From: Lysobacterales bacterium
GTDB taxonomy: Bacteria > Pseudomonadota > Gammaproteobacteria > Xanthomonadales > SZUA-36
NCBI GenBank assembly: GCA_014238945.1
Contig: JABAAB010000018.1
Span: 1-38,739, forward strand
Direction: 5' to 3'
DNA length: 38,739 bases
The notes under the pieces were generated by a model. That model had not been told where the DNA came from, made no database searches, and saw only the letters and a program-made list of their open reading frames with translations. Below are positions 7,454 to 16,129 of this stretch, piece by piece. The position numbers and the translations under genes were made by a program. Every line of letters begins with the position of its first letter. The first letter of the stretch is position 1.

Positions 7454-7704
7454 TCGTATACTGGGGTGTCGATTGCTTCAGGCAGCGTCGGCAAGAACCT
7501 GGTCTGAGCGAAATGCTTTGAGAAGATTTTTATGCTGTTTGCGAAATGCTTGCAGGTGATTTCGCTTGATGTGCCCAACGCCCGAGCCAATATTCTGTGT
7601 CAAATTGAGCTTGCGGTGCGCACCTATTACAGTTGTAAATACAGGCAGAAACTACCTGTTCAGCAGGTCAAATTTCCCCTCACGCTAACGGAGATTGAAG
7701 GCTA

Positions 7705-9033
7705 ATGTATAAAATAATCAGGCCATCCCTTTTCATGCTGGCAATTCTGCCGCTGGTGGTTTTCGCCCAGGACAAAGTTCTTGTCAGCAACATCGACCTG
7801 TTTGACAGTCGCTCCGGAACATTGGTGGCAGACGTCTATGTACTGGTGGAAGGAAACCGGGTTGCCGGGGTTTTACAATCAAGGCCGGCGGGCGCATTTG
7901 ACCGTGAAATCAATGGTGGTGGGAATGTACTGCTGCCGGGCTTGATCGATACACACGTACATATGTCGATTACAGGCGGCACACAGGAGATGGGTGATCT
8001 GCCCTGGGATTATGTTCCCCACAGAATGTCCAGGCGCAGCCGCGATATGTTATTGCGTGGATTCACTACGGTCCGGGATTTGGGTGGTCCGGTATTCGGA
8101 TTGAGACGAGCCATTGAGGAAGGACTGGTTGATGGACCGCGCGTATTTCCATCCGGAGCGTTTGTCACCCAAACCTCCGGTCATGGTGATTTTCGCAGGC
8201 CGACTGATGCAAATCCACAGTTTGGGGGTGCACCAACCTACGCCCAGAATTTGGGTTATTACCAACTGGCTGACGGTGTACCAGCGGTCCTGGCTGCAGT
8301 ACGGGAAAATTTCAAAAATGGCGCAACACAAATAAAAGTTATGGGCAGTGGTGGTGTTGGGTCGGTCTACGACCCAATCGACTCCATACAGTACACCCCC
8401 GAGGAAATGAAGGCTGCGGTTCAGGCAGCAAGTGACTGGGGAACTTATGTGGCATCACATCTCCATAACGGACCTTCAATCGTGCGAGCGCTTGAAGCCG
8501 GAGTGATGAGTGTTGATCACGGCTTCATGATGAACGAGGAAGGCGCAATAATGATGGCCAAAAACGGCGCTTTTCTTTCCACCCAATTTGCCATCCTCGA
8601 TATTACCCTGGAGATGGATTTTCTGACCGATGCCCAACTGGACAAGGCCCGCGAAGTAATCAATGCTTCACATGACATGGTGAATCTGGTCAAAAAACAC
8701 GGTATTAAAATTACCTTCTCATCAGATTCCTTTGGCCCTGACGCCCTTGCTGCATCCTTGCAAAGCAGGGAGTTCGAGGCCCGGGCGCAACGGTTTTCCA
8801 ACTCAGAAGTACTCCAGCATGCGACGCGTAACAGTGCGGAACTGATCGAGTTGTCTGGTAAACGTAACCCCTATCCCGGAAAACTTGGGGTGATTGAAAA
8901 AGGTGCCATGGCTGATATGTTGATCGTCAATGGCAACCCACTTGATGATATTTCCCTGCTGAGTGATCCGGGTGCCAACCTGTTGTTGATTATGAAAGAC
9001 GGTAAAGTCTTCAAAAACACGCTGGCAGAATAA
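7705..9033 (+). CDS. periplasmic amidohydrolase (imidazolonepropionase/Xaa-Pro dipeptidase-like)
   Basis: 442 aa with an N-terminal signal peptide (hydrophobic 8-20, likely cut after VFA). Metal and active-site residues of the amidohydrolase superfamily are visible: HxH at 84/86 (DTHVHM), Lys211 likely carboxylated (TQIKVMGSGG), His252 (ASHLH), His272 (SVDHGF) and Asp341 (FSSDSFG). The product resembles secreted metal-dependent hydrolases acting on amides, esters or small peptides. It may release the pathway substrate from a conjugate outside the cytoplasm; this is inference from position. A 251-nt gap separates it from the NPD gene. The next gene follows after 24 nt. Confidence 0.85.
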   Translation: MYKIIRPSLFMLAILPLVVFAQDKVLVSNIDLFDSRSGTLVADVYVLVEGNRVAGVLQSRPAGAFDREINGGGNVLLPGLIDTHVHMSITGGTQEMGDLPWDYVPHRMSRRSRDMLLRGFTTVRDLGGPVFGLRRAIEEGLVDGPRVFPSGAFVTQTSGHGDFRRPTDANPQFGGAPTYAQNLGYYQLADGVPAVLAAVRENFKNGATQIKVMGSGGVGSVYDPIDSIQYTPEEMKAAVQAASDWGTYVASHLHNGPSIVRALEAGVMSVDHGFMMNEEGAIMMAKNGAFLSTQFAILDITLEMDFLTDAQLDKAREVINASHDMVNLVKKHGIKITFSSDSFGPDALAASLQSREFEARAQRFSNSEVLQHATRNSAELIELSGKRNPYPGKLGVIEKGAMADMLIVNGNPLDDISLLSDPGANLLLIMKDGKVFKNTLAE

Positions 9034-9057
9034 ATCTCATTTTTTGCGGAGTAACGG

Positions 9058-10203
9058 ATGAATTTTTCACTGACGGAAGAGCAGGATATCGCGGTTGACT
9101 CATTTGCGCGTTTTCTGCAGGCCGAGATAAAACCCATCGTTGATCAATATCGCGGTGAAAAAATCCCCAAAAAGGCCATGCAGAAGGCTCTTAAACTGTT
9201 GCTGCCTTATGGTATGGGCAATGGACTGGTCGCTGAAAAGTTCGGAGGATATGGGTTCGACGAAGTAACCATCGGTCTGCTGTTTGAGCAATTGGCCATG
9301 GTATCGCCCGACATCTCGGTGATGATCCTGATCCAGATGGAGGTGGGTATGCTGTTGGCAAATGCCCCCACGCAAATTCGCGATTCACACCTGGCGCCCT
9401 TGCTGGAAGGCGATTTGATTGGCTGTATCGGTATCAGCGAGCCGGATGTCGGTTCCAATATAAGTGAAATAAAAACCCACGCGAAACAAGATGGTGAAGA
9501 CTGGTTGATTAGCGGTGAAAAATGCTGGATTTCCAATGGTCATTATTCTGACTTCATAGTCGTTGTATCAAAAGGAGAAAACGGGGCCGCCAGTGGACTG
9601 GCCCTGTTTGTCGTGGATCGTGATATGGGCTATACGTCGGCCAACATTGAAAAAATGGGTCTTAACGGCCAATCCACCGCACAGGTGTTTTTTGACCAGG
9701 TCCGGGTACCGGCTGAACGTATGATTGCACCACCGGGGCAAGGATTGAAAACCATGTTGACCCTGTTACAGGGTTCTAGACCACTGGTCGGACTGATGGC
9801 TGTCGCTGTCGCACAATGTGCCCTGAATGAATCCATCAGCTACGCGCAAGAGCGCAAGCAATTCGGTAAGGTAATAGCTGCCAATCAGTTAATCCAGGCA
9901 CGTATTGCGGACATGTCGATCAGGATCGAAGCCTCCCGTTTGCTTTTATACAAGGCGCTGGATCATGTTCACAGGGGATTGCGCAGTGATTTGCAGGCTG
10001 CACAGGCCAAACTGTTTGCGACCGAGGCAGCCGTCGAAGTGACACGCCACGCTTTGGCCATCCATGGCGGTAACGGCATAACGCTGGAATTCCCGGTGCA
10101 GGATCTGTACAGAATCGCGCCGATACTCACGGTAACCGAAGGTACGGCGGAAATGCAGAAGCTCATCATTGGCAGAATATTACTCGGCGTTGCCGCCTTC
10201 TAA
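9058..10203 (+). CDS. acyl-CoA dehydrogenase (MCAD-type base)
   Basis: 381 aa FAD enzyme with the three-domain acyl-CoA dehydrogenase layout. Signatures are GISEPDVGSNIS, KCWISNGHYSDF, ERKQFGKVIAANQLIQ and RHALAIHGGNGITLEFPVQDLYR. The catalytic Glu is at 361 in VTEGTAEMQ, the place used by MCAD/SCAD-type enzymes. It forms an alpha-beta double bond in an acyl-CoA. GGAG lies 7 nt before the ATG. Its stop overlaps, by a few bases, the stop of the convergent hydroxyacid oxidase gene. Confidence 0.9.
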   Translation: MNFSLTEEQDIAVDSFARFLQAEIKPIVDQYRGEKIPKKAMQKALKLLLPYGMGNGLVAEKFGGYGFDEVTIGLLFEQLAMVSPDISVMILIQMEVGMLLANAPTQIRDSHLAPLLEGDLIGCIGISEPDVGSNISEIKTHAKQDGEDWLISGEKCWISNGHYSDFIVVVSKGENGAASGLALFVVDRDMGYTSANIEKMGLNGQSTAQVFFDQVRVPAERMIAPPGQGLKTMLTLLQGSRPLVGLMAVAVAQCALNESISYAQERKQFGKVIAANQLIQARIADMSIRIEASRLLLYKALDHVHRGLRSDLQAAQAKLFATEAAVEVTRHALAIHGGNGITLEFPVQDLYRIAPILTVTEGTAEMQKLIIGRILLGVAAF

Positions 10204-11363
10204 ATTGGCATTGTCCTTTTGCGGATGCTATTAGGGGTAACTTCCGCCAAGGTTCTGGCACCCAGAAAAACCATATCCCTTTCCACCTCCGCACGAAGCA
10301 GATTGAGCGCACGCTCGACACCTGCCTGTCCCCCGGCTGCCAGCCCGTAACAATACAATCGTGCACCCGTTACAGCGGTGGCACCAAGTGCCATGGCTTT
10401 GAGAATATCTGTGCCACGCCGGATGCCGCTGTCGAAAATGACCTCGGCCCGGTCACCAATCGCATCGACAAATTCAGGCAGCATTTCAAGTGCAGCAGGG
10501 GCGGTGTCAAAGTGACGTGCGCCCTGGTTGGAGAGAATAACGGCACTGGCACCGGCATCGACTGCTTCACGAGCGTCTTCTACATTTACGAGACCTTTGA
10601 CCGCAAATGGGCCCTCCCATTGTGAGCGTATCCAGGCGATGTCCTCCCAGGTAATATTGGTGATCAACTGGTGGGCCAGCCAGGTCATGTCTCTATCCGG
10701 GTCAGTCAGCCATTTGTCATACAGTCCAAAACCCGGCATTGGCAACATGCTCAAGGCCCAGCGAGGTTTACAGATGATTGACAGCATTGCCTTCGCGGTG
10801 AAATTGGCAGGAACACCGAAACCACTTCGGGCATCACGTTCGCGGTTGCCATGAATGGGATTGTCCACCGTGATGATCAAGGCATTAAACCCTTCATCTT
10901 TCGCCAACTGGATCATTTCCGCCATGACTTCACGCGAGCGGCAAGGCTGAAGCTGGAAAAAACGGGGTCCATGGGTAGCCGCAACCACGTCCTCAGGTTT
11001 GGTCGTGGTCCAGCCAGACATGGCAAAGGCGGTACCGGACTTGTGAGCCGCCCTGGCTACACCGATCTCACCATCTCGATGCAAATACTTTAACCCACCG
11101 GCAGGGCCGGCAAAATAAGGCCATTCGATTTTTGAGCCCAATACGGTAGTGGACGCGTCCACATTTTCGACACCACTGCAATAACGGGGAATGAGAGAGT
11201 AGTTACCGAATACCTCGGTATTATCTGACAGCGTCACTTCGTCATCACAGCCACCATCCACATGATCGAAGATCGGGAAGGGCAGGCTTTTTTTCGCCAG
11301 CTTTCGCAGGTCAGCAATGTTGTGGCACTTACGTAACTTGCGCGGTATTTTTTGTTCGGTCAT
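10200..11363 (-). CDS. alpha-hydroxyacid oxidase/dehydrogenase homologue lacking the catalytic His
   Basis: 387 aa, FMN-dependent alpha-hydroxyacid oxidase fold (LldD/glycolate oxidase family). DHVDGGCDDEVTLSDN, ITVDNP, VKGLVNVEDAREAV (Lys256), DSGIRRGTDI and YGLAAGG are conserved. The catalytic loop normally reads SNHGxRQLD; here it is SNQGARHFD, so the proton-abstracting His is Gln280 while the substrate Arg283 remains. The Tyr of FQLY is also Gln (Gln139). Classical 2-hydroxyacid oxidation looks unlikely; a different FMN reaction is plausible. It is the last gene of a four-gene minus-strand operon, 8 nt after the acyl-CoA dehydrogenase. Confidence 0.85.
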   Translation of the reverse strand: MTEQKIPRKLRKCHNIADLRKLAKKSLPFPIFDHVDGGCDDEVTLSDNTEVFGNYSLIPRYCSGVENVDASTTVLGSKIEWPYFAGPAGGLKYLHRDGEIGVARAAHKSGTAFAMSGWTTTKPEDVVAATHGPRFFQLQPCRSREVMAEMIQLAKDEGFNALIITVDNPIHGNRERDARSGFGVPANFTAKAMLSIICKPRWALSMLPMPGFGLYDKWLTDPDRDMTWLAHQLITNITWEDIAWIRSQWEGPFAVKGLVNVEDAREAVDAGASAVILSNQGARHFDTAPAALEMLPEFVDAIGDRAEVIFDSGIRRGTDILKAMALGATAVTGARLYCYGLAAGGQAGVERALNLLRAEVERDMVFLGARTLAEVTPNSIRKRTMPI

Positions 11364-11371
11364 GGCGCTGC

Positions 11372-12562
11372 CTACTTCGTCAGTTCCTGACCTATAATGA
11401 TCTGCCTGATCTGGGTAGATCCGGGTGCAATTTCCAATACTTTACCACCGCGATAGAGCTTGTTGATCTCAGATTCACGCATAAACCCCATGCCGCCATG
11501 AATCTGGACACCATTGTCCAGTACGCGGTTGAGCGCCCGCCCATTATTCAGAGTGACTGCGGCTGAACGTTTGTGAATTTCTCCACGACCACCACCGCCG
11601 ATTTCAAGATCTGCAACCTCTTTTCCCATCTGGTAGGCGAAGGCACGCATTGTTTCCACGTCGGTGTACATATCGGCAAGCAAGCCCTGGATTAACTGGA
11701 ATTCACCGATGGCCTTACCAAATTGTTTGCGCTGACGGGCATAGTCAACCGACAGGTCCAGAGCCCGTTGGGCTATACCCAATGAGAAAAAGCACATCAG
11801 AACACGCTCAATATTCAATCCACTCATAATCACGCCAATTCCGGCGTTTTCCTCGCCCACGATATTCGCGGCAGGTACCCGGCAGTCATCGAACACCAAC
11901 TCCACCGTTGGGCTGCCACGCCAACCCATCTTGTCCAGTTTCTGGGCGACGCTAAAACCCGGCATACCCTTTTCCACCAAAATTGCAGAGATACCCCTGG
12001 CACCTGCTTCCGGATCCGTGCGGGCATAGGTGAGAATCATGTCCGCAACACTGCCGTTGGTAATAAACATTTTACGGCCATTGAGTATGTATTCGTCACC
12101 ATTGCGAACGGCGGTGGTGCGCATGCTGCCAATAATGTCGGAACCCGCACCTGGTTCGGTACATCCAAGTGCTCCGATGGCCTCACCGCTGCATAACCTG
12201 GGTAAAAACCGCTGTTTTATTTCTTCAGAGGCATTACGCACAATATTATGTGCACAGACATTTTCGCTACCCAACCATGATATTGCGAAACAGTGGTTCC
12301 AGTAGGCCATGGCTTCGGCGGCAACACACTGGGTGATAAGATCCATACCCATACCGCCGTATTGCTCAGGAATGGTTATGCCCAGCAGACCAACTTCATG
12401 AAGTGAACGCAATTTTTCTTCCGGAAACCAGTCCTCCTGATCCATGCGCTCGAGGAGGGGGTATAGCTCCTCCCTGGCGTAGCGCCAGATCATGTCGTAG
12501 ACCGACTGGTGGTCTTCGCTGAAGCCGAATTTTCTGAGGTCCTGTGTAGTTTCGATACTCAC
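11372..12562 (-). CDS. acyl-CoA dehydrogenase, isovaleryl-CoA-dehydrogenase type
   Basis: 396 aa, complete acyl-CoA dehydrogenase: GITIPEQYGGMG, LGCTEPGAGSDI, KMFITNGSVAD, RKQFGKAIGEFQLIQG and QIHGGMGFM. The MCAD-position glutamate is absent (LEIAPGSTQIR at the C-terminus). A Glu sits instead at 252 in SGLNIERV, the site used by isovaleryl-CoA dehydrogenase (Glu254). That suggests a branched or bulky acyl-CoA substrate, in line with the racemase of the island. Its ATG overlaps the thioesterase stop by 4 nt. Confidence 0.9.
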   Translation of the reverse strand: MSIETTQDLRKFGFSEDHQSVYDMIWRYAREELYPLLERMDQEDWFPEEKLRSLHEVGLLGITIPEQYGGMGMDLITQCVAAEAMAYWNHCFAISWLGSENVCAHNIVRNASEEIKQRFLPRLCSGEAIGALGCTEPGAGSDIIGSMRTTAVRNGDEYILNGRKMFITNGSVADMILTYARTDPEAGARGISAILVEKGMPGFSVAQKLDKMGWRGSPTVELVFDDCRVPAANIVGEENAGIGVIMSGLNIERVLMCFFSLGIAQRALDLSVDYARQRKQFGKAIGEFQLIQGLLADMYTDVETMRAFAYQMGKEVADLEIGGGGRGEIHKRSAAVTLNNGRALNRVLDNGVQIHGGMGFMRESEINKLYRGGKVLEIAPGSTQIRQIIIGQELTK

Positions 12563-12975
12563 AAGCTTTTTCCTTTCTGTTCGAGAGCCAGCCTCAGTTC
12601 CGGCGGAATCGCAACCGCGTGGCCTTCGGCAGGTGACATGCTAACCATAGTCAGGTGGCCGGTGAATGTCTTGTCTCCCGAGGAATTTTTACCGGTTACA
12701 GACACTTTCAGCGAGCGGAAACCCAATTTTTTTAACGAAATTTCAATATGGATAACCTCGTCCCAGGTCATGGATTTGAGAAATTCCATGTTCAGAGCAC
12801 GGGCGGGCAGGGATAACTCGAGACCGTACATGTAGCGCTCAACCGGGGTCCCTAATTTATGGGACAAAAATGCCAGTGTGGATTCTACCAGCCAGTCGGC
12901 AATGCTGGGTGTATACATAATCCCGGCCGGGTCACACTCTCCAAACAACACGGGTCGTTCTAAGTGAAAAGTCAT
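12559..12975 (-). CDS. 4-hydroxybenzoyl-CoA thioesterase-like hot-dog protein (YbgC group)
   Basis: 138 aa, single hot-dog domain. FGECDPAGIMYTPSIADW carries the Asp of the 4HBT/YbgC active site (ECDPAG). It probably hydrolyses an acyl-CoA to release free CoA, either as a pathway step or as a relief valve. The gene lies 15 nt after the upstream MaoC-like gene and overlaps the acyl-CoA dehydrogenase start, so it is clearly within the operon. Confidence 0.85.
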   Translation of the reverse strand: MTFHLERPVLFGECDPAGIMYTPSIADWLVESTLAFLSHKLGTPVERYMYGLELSLPARALNMEFLKSMTWDEVIHIEISLKKLGFRSLKVSVTGKNSSGDKTFTGHLTMVSMSPAEGHAVAIPPELRLALEQKGKSL

Positions 12976-12990
12976 TGATTTACCTTGAAC

Positions 12991-13446
12991 TTACCAGTAT
13001 CTGACGATATACGTGGCCACACCGGCTGGTTGATCGTGGCCGGCTACCTGCCAAATTACGTCGTAGAATACTGCAATACCCTGATCTCGATCCTCAACAC
13101 GTTCTATCCGCCAATGTTGCACCAACTCATCGCCGGCTTTTATTGGCTTGAGCAACCTGATCCGGTCAGTTCCCTGGAACAGTCCATTCAGATTATTGAA
13201 TTCCACATGGTCGAAGTAAACTTTTGAAGCCAGTGCCGGACCCATGAATGCCGGCATAATTATAGCCCCAAGCTGTGAGTTTCGGCACCGATCCTCATCC
13301 CAGTGGATCCATTCATCGTTATCGACAGAACGGCAAAATTCCTGGATTCGCTCCTTGCTGATCAGGAAAGGCTCGGATGTGAATAAGTGCTTTCCTTCCA
13401 AAGCCCGGAAGCCCTGCACTCCATCGATAATAATTTTTGCGCTCAA
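12991..13446 (-). CDS. MaoC-like hydratase, first gene of the TetR-controlled minus operon
   Basis: 151 aa, hot-dog fold. CRSVDNDEWIHWDEDRCRNS is the MaoC hydratase motif (Asp...His), followed by LGAIIMPAFMGPALA. It likely adds water to an enoyl-CoA made by one of the neighbouring dehydrogenases. It starts about 120 nt from the divergently transcribed tetR gene, and the operator-like palindrome at 13492-13508 lies between them. Confidence 0.8.
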   Translation of the reverse strand: MSAKIIIDGVQGFRALEGKHLFTSEPFLISKERIQEFCRSVDNDEWIHWDEDRCRNSQLGAIIMPAFMGPALASKVYFDHVEFNNLNGLFQGTDRIRLLKPIKAGDELVQHWRIERVEDRDQGIAVFYDVIWQVAGHDQPAGVATYIVRYW

Positions 13447-13491
13447 AATGATATTCCTTTAACTGTTCAGGTTAGAATGCCGGTTGAATAT

Positions 13492-13508
13492 ATACCGACT
13501 GGTCAGTA
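13492..13508. promoter_or_regulatory. putative TetR operator in the divergent promoter region
   Basis: The palindrome-like sequence ATACCGACTGGTCAGTA (core ACCGACTGGTCAGT, half-sites ACYGAC and GTCRGT) lies between the MaoC-like gene and tetR. A near match, ATACCATATAGTCAGTA, occurs at 14259-14275 before the epoxidase operon. This is the usual size and form of TetR-family operators. Confidence 0.6.
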
Positions 13509-13566
13509 GATTGTATAGAAGCGGGTAATTTACTTAAGGTTTTGCCTTCTGGGAATACACAATGAC

Positions 13567-14187
13567 ATGAAAAGGCGAAGTAACCAGCTAAGACGTGAGA
13601 AAAGTACCGAGGCGGTACTCGAAGCGGCGTTGGAATTGTTTGTTCACAAAGGTTACGCCGGCACCAGTATTACCGACATTGCTACCAGAGCAGGTCTCAC
13701 CAAGGGATCAGTTTATCACTATTTCAAGGACAAGCAGGCGCTGTTGATAGCACTGCTGGACCGATCCGAAACGACCCTGTTTGAGCCGGTCTTCATAAAA
13801 ATTCATGCAGCGCACACCGATCCGCGCAGTCAGCTCATCATGTTTGTCAATTGGGTAGCCAGGGCCGGTGCCGAGAACAAGGAACTGATGTTGCTTCCGG
13901 TGCTGGTTTCACTGGAGTTTTTCGGTTTTGGTAATCAGACTGAGAAATATGTACACAAGATTTACCAGCGTCTGCATGCTGAACTGGAACAAATCGTCAA
14001 ATCAGGCCAGGCAAACGGTGTGTTCAATCCTGAACCCGACCCACGTACGGTAGCGGTTTCACTCGTGGCACTTATCGATGGACTCCTGTTGCAGTGGTAT
14101 CGCTGGGGTCAAGAAATTGACGGACCGGCCCTGGCCCGGCAAGCCAGAGCTTTGGTTCTTGGTGGCCTCAACAACACCGATATCTGA
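13567..14187 (+). CDS. TetR-family transcriptional regulator
   Basis: 206 aa. The N-terminal helix-turn-helix is TSITDIATRAGLTKGSVYHY with FKDKQALL after it, preceded by AVLEAALELFVHKGYAG. The C-terminal ligand domain has no specific signature. It sits between the hydratase/dehydrogenase operon (divergent) and the epoxidase operon (same strand). Putative operators lie on both sides of the gene, so it most likely represses both operons and itself until a CoA-thioester or free acid inducer binds. Confidence 0.92.
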   Translation: MKRRSNQLRREKSTEAVLEAALELFVHKGYAGTSITDIATRAGLTKGSVYHYFKDKQALLIALLDRSETTLFEPVFIKIHAAHTDPRSQLIMFVNWVARAGAENKELMLLPVLVSLEFFGFGNQTEKYVHKIYQRLHAELEQIVKSGQANGVFNPEPDPRTVAVSLVALIDGLLLQWYRWGQEIDGPALARQARALVLGGLNNTDI

Positions 14188-14235
14188 ACCTGCATTTACT
14201 GGCAATTCATTATTCAACACAGGCAAAATTTTATA

Positions 14236-14278
14236 TTGACGTGGTTTTTCATAAAAACATACCATATAGTCAGTATGT
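14236..14278 (+). promoter_or_regulatory. epoxidase operon promoter with overlapping TetR operator
   Basis: A -35-like TTGACG (14236-14241) is followed after 18 nt by a weak -10 TACCAT (14260-14265). The operator-like ATACCATATAGTCAGTA (14259-14275), flanked by ACATAC/GTATGT arms (14257-14262, 14273-14278), covers the -10. This fits repression by blocking RNA polymerase. Confidence 0.5.
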
Positions 14279-14317
14279 AAATTATTTAATCCGGAATACA
14301 GAAAGGACATGTGCCCG

Positions 14318-15295
14318 ATGGCAACTGAAAAAAGTGAGGTTCAAATGGACCTGCCTGACAATCTTCCCGAAGAAGAGCGTGCATTACTTGAACGCATTCA
14401 TGCCGGTGAACTGATTGAAGAAATGTCAGATCTGACACCCCGCTATCGGGCGGTGCTTGAAAAAACACTGACCATAGCTGCGCAAGGTGAAGTCACGGTA
14501 CTGACCTGGGCTCATACCGGTTATGACAAGGCTCCGGACCTCGGCGCCAAGATCGCAATCTCAGCCAGTATTCAGGATGAAGTTGGACACGCACATCAAC
14601 AAGGCATGTTACTGGAGCGATTCGGTGTTTCGATGCAGGAAAAAGCTTTCAACGAGGACCCGTTACGCTACATATCCTTTCCTATCATGGAATTTCCGGT
14701 TCGCAGCTATATCGAATTTGTGGTCGCCCAATCGCTGTTGGACCGCTCAGGTCGCTACACCACCTGGGACATCGAACTGCACTGCAGTTTTGCGCCCTAT
14801 CGACGTGCTTTGAAGAAAGTAAATTTTGAAGAAGCTTTCCACTTCCGTCACGGTGCATATTGGACCGAGTATTACTGGAACCATTCAGAAGAGACCCGTC
14901 AGGCAGTACAAGACGCGATTGACTGGATATTCCCGTGGGGTATTCAGTGGTATGGCCGTCCGGACAATATGAAAAGCATGAACGATCAGATCACCTACCA
15001 GGTACGAAAATGGTCCAACGATACGATGCGTGGCAAATGGTTGCAAAATGCCTGTAAATGGCTGAATCGTCTGAAAGGCGCGAAATTCCCTGCATATTTC
15101 GATGAAGAAACAAGTACCTGGAGGATAAACGATGATCATCCGGTACCCATGAATGCCAACAATGAAACACACGAGTGGAACCGGGAAGTTGTCGGCTGGG
15201 ACGATATGATCAGATACTGGAAATCCGGTGGACCAATGCGCCCTTCTGCCTACGAACGCCTGCAACGTGAAGAGTGGGGTGAGCTGTTGTGGTGA
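14318..15295 (+). CDS. PaaA-like diiron epoxidase/monooxygenase alpha subunit
   Basis: 325 aa from this start (E. coli PaaA has about 309). Ferritin-like diiron protein with two ExxH pairs, numbering from the upstream ATG at 14309: Glu91/His94 in QDEVGHAHQ and Glu175/His178 in FEEAFHFRHG. Additional carboxylates are Glu61 (AAQGEVTV) and Glu136 (RSYIEFVV). PaaA inserts oxygen into the ring of phenylacetyl-CoA. The absence of other paa genes and the low-level resemblance suggest a different CoA-ester substrate. AAAGGA (14302-14307) is 10 nt before ATG 14318 but only 1 nt before ATG 14309, so 14318 is preferred. Confidence 0.85.
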   Translation: MATEKSEVQMDLPDNLPEEERALLERIHAGELIEEMSDLTPRYRAVLEKTLTIAAQGEVTVLTWAHTGYDKAPDLGAKIAISASIQDEVGHAHQQGMLLERFGVSMQEKAFNEDPLRYISFPIMEFPVRSYIEFVVAQSLLDRSGRYTTWDIELHCSFAPYRRALKKVNFEEAFHFRHGAYWTEYYWNHSEETRQAVQDAIDWIFPWGIQWYGRPDNMKSMNDQITYQVRKWSNDTMRGKWLQNACKWLNRLKGAKFPAYFDEETSTWRINDDHPVPMNANNETHEWNREVVGWDDMIRYWKSGGPMRPSAYERLQREEWGELLW

Positions 15296-15606
15296 ACATA
15301 CGCGATCGTGTTGAAGAATCCCTGAAAACAGTGATGGACCCGCATATGGGCGTGAATCTTGCCGATATGGGAATGTTGCGCCGTATCGATGTGGCCGCCG
15401 AAGGTGATGTCGAAGTTGGCCTGGTTTTTCCCTGTATCGGCTGCCCAGCTTATGAGTTGATCAAGGCAGATGTATGTAAAAGCGCGGCTGCCGTAGAAGG
15501 CGTCAACTCCGTGAAGGTCAAGGTCGACTGGAACGAGGACTGGCAAAAAACCGATATGGCCGAGTCCGCACGCCAAAGAGCTGCCGTTCACGGTTATGTA
15601 ATTTAA
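15289..15606 (+). CDS. PaaD N-domain-like MIP18/DUF59 protein
   Basis: 105 aa. DPHMGVNLADMGMLRRIDV and VFPCIGCPAYELIKADV are typical of the DUF59 (MIP18) domain that forms the N-terminal part of PaaD, thought to help mature the diiron or Fe-S component. The zinc-ribbon half of PaaD is absent here and is found as a separate gene at 15867. The start is GTG at 15289 or, more likely, GTG at 15292, which overlaps the paaA-like stop in a GTGA junction. Confidence 0.82.
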   Translation: MVNIRDRVEESLKTVMDPHMGVNLADMGMLRRIDVAAEGDVEVGLVFPCIGCPAYELIKADVCKSAAAVEGVNSVKVKVDWNEDWQKTDMAESARQRAAVHGYVI

Positions 15607-15630
15607 ACAGGTTTGGCCTGGAAGGAAAAT

Positions 15631-15867
15631 ATGAGCAAGGTTGCCAATACAGATGGTTATGAAAATTATGAGGTCTTCGCCCGCGAGAAGCTCGACGGCC
15701 AGTTGGCACATGTCGGCTGCGTGTTTGCGCCGAACCGCGAATTGGCCGCAGCCCAGGCCGGGTTGACTTACTCCGAGAGACCCTGGGTCGAGATGTGTGT
15801 GGCGCCCGCCTCGGCATTCATACGATGCATCGGTGAACAAGGCGACCATGTATTGGGGTACGCCTGA
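15631..15867 (+). CDS. PaaB-like epoxidase subunit
   Basis: 78 aa. YENYEVFAREKLDGQLAHVG and a tail ending in SAFIRCIGEQGDHVLGYA match the small PaaB family (about 95 aa in E. coli), which bridges PaaAC dimers. The ATG at 15631 has GAAGGA 4 nt upstream; a TTG at 15613 would add six residues without resemblance. It lies between the two halves of the split paaD and overlaps the zinc-ribbon gene at TGATG. Confidence 0.82.
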   Translation: MSKVANTDGYENYEVFAREKLDGQLAHVGCVFAPNRELAAAQAGLTYSERPWVEMCVAPASAFIRCIGEQGDHVLGYA

Positions 15868-16088
15868 TGAACGCTGCCACAAAGATCCCTCAAACTTCCG
15901 TATCAGCGGGCGAGCAGAAAGTTTACGCCGAGGAGTTTGACGAAAAGGTCAACTGCCCCTGGTGTCAGTCAGATAACAATCACGTGGTCAGCCCGTTTGG
16001 CGGTACCGTCTCTGAGATCCTGTTTCACTGCGATGCCTGCGAGAACGTTTTCGGCTGGATGAAATGGGACAACCGGTTACCTGAATAA
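15867..16088 (+). CDS. PaaD C-domain-like zinc-ribbon protein
   Basis: 73 aa. A four-Cys ribbon, CPWC (30, 33) and CDAC (55, 58), with VSPFGGTVSEILFHC between, is the C-terminal module of PaaD as a stand-alone protein. With the DUF59 protein at 15289 it probably rebuilds PaaD function, assembly of the epoxidase metal centre. Its ATG overlaps the paaB-like stop. Confidence 0.82.
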   Translation: MNAATKIPQTSVSAGEQKVYAEEFDEKVNCPWCQSDNNHVVSPFGGTVSEILFHCDACENVFGWMKWDNRLPE

Positions 16089-16129
16089 TCATTATGAAGC
16101 GCAAGAATTGCGTTTCTGTGGAGTTTGAA

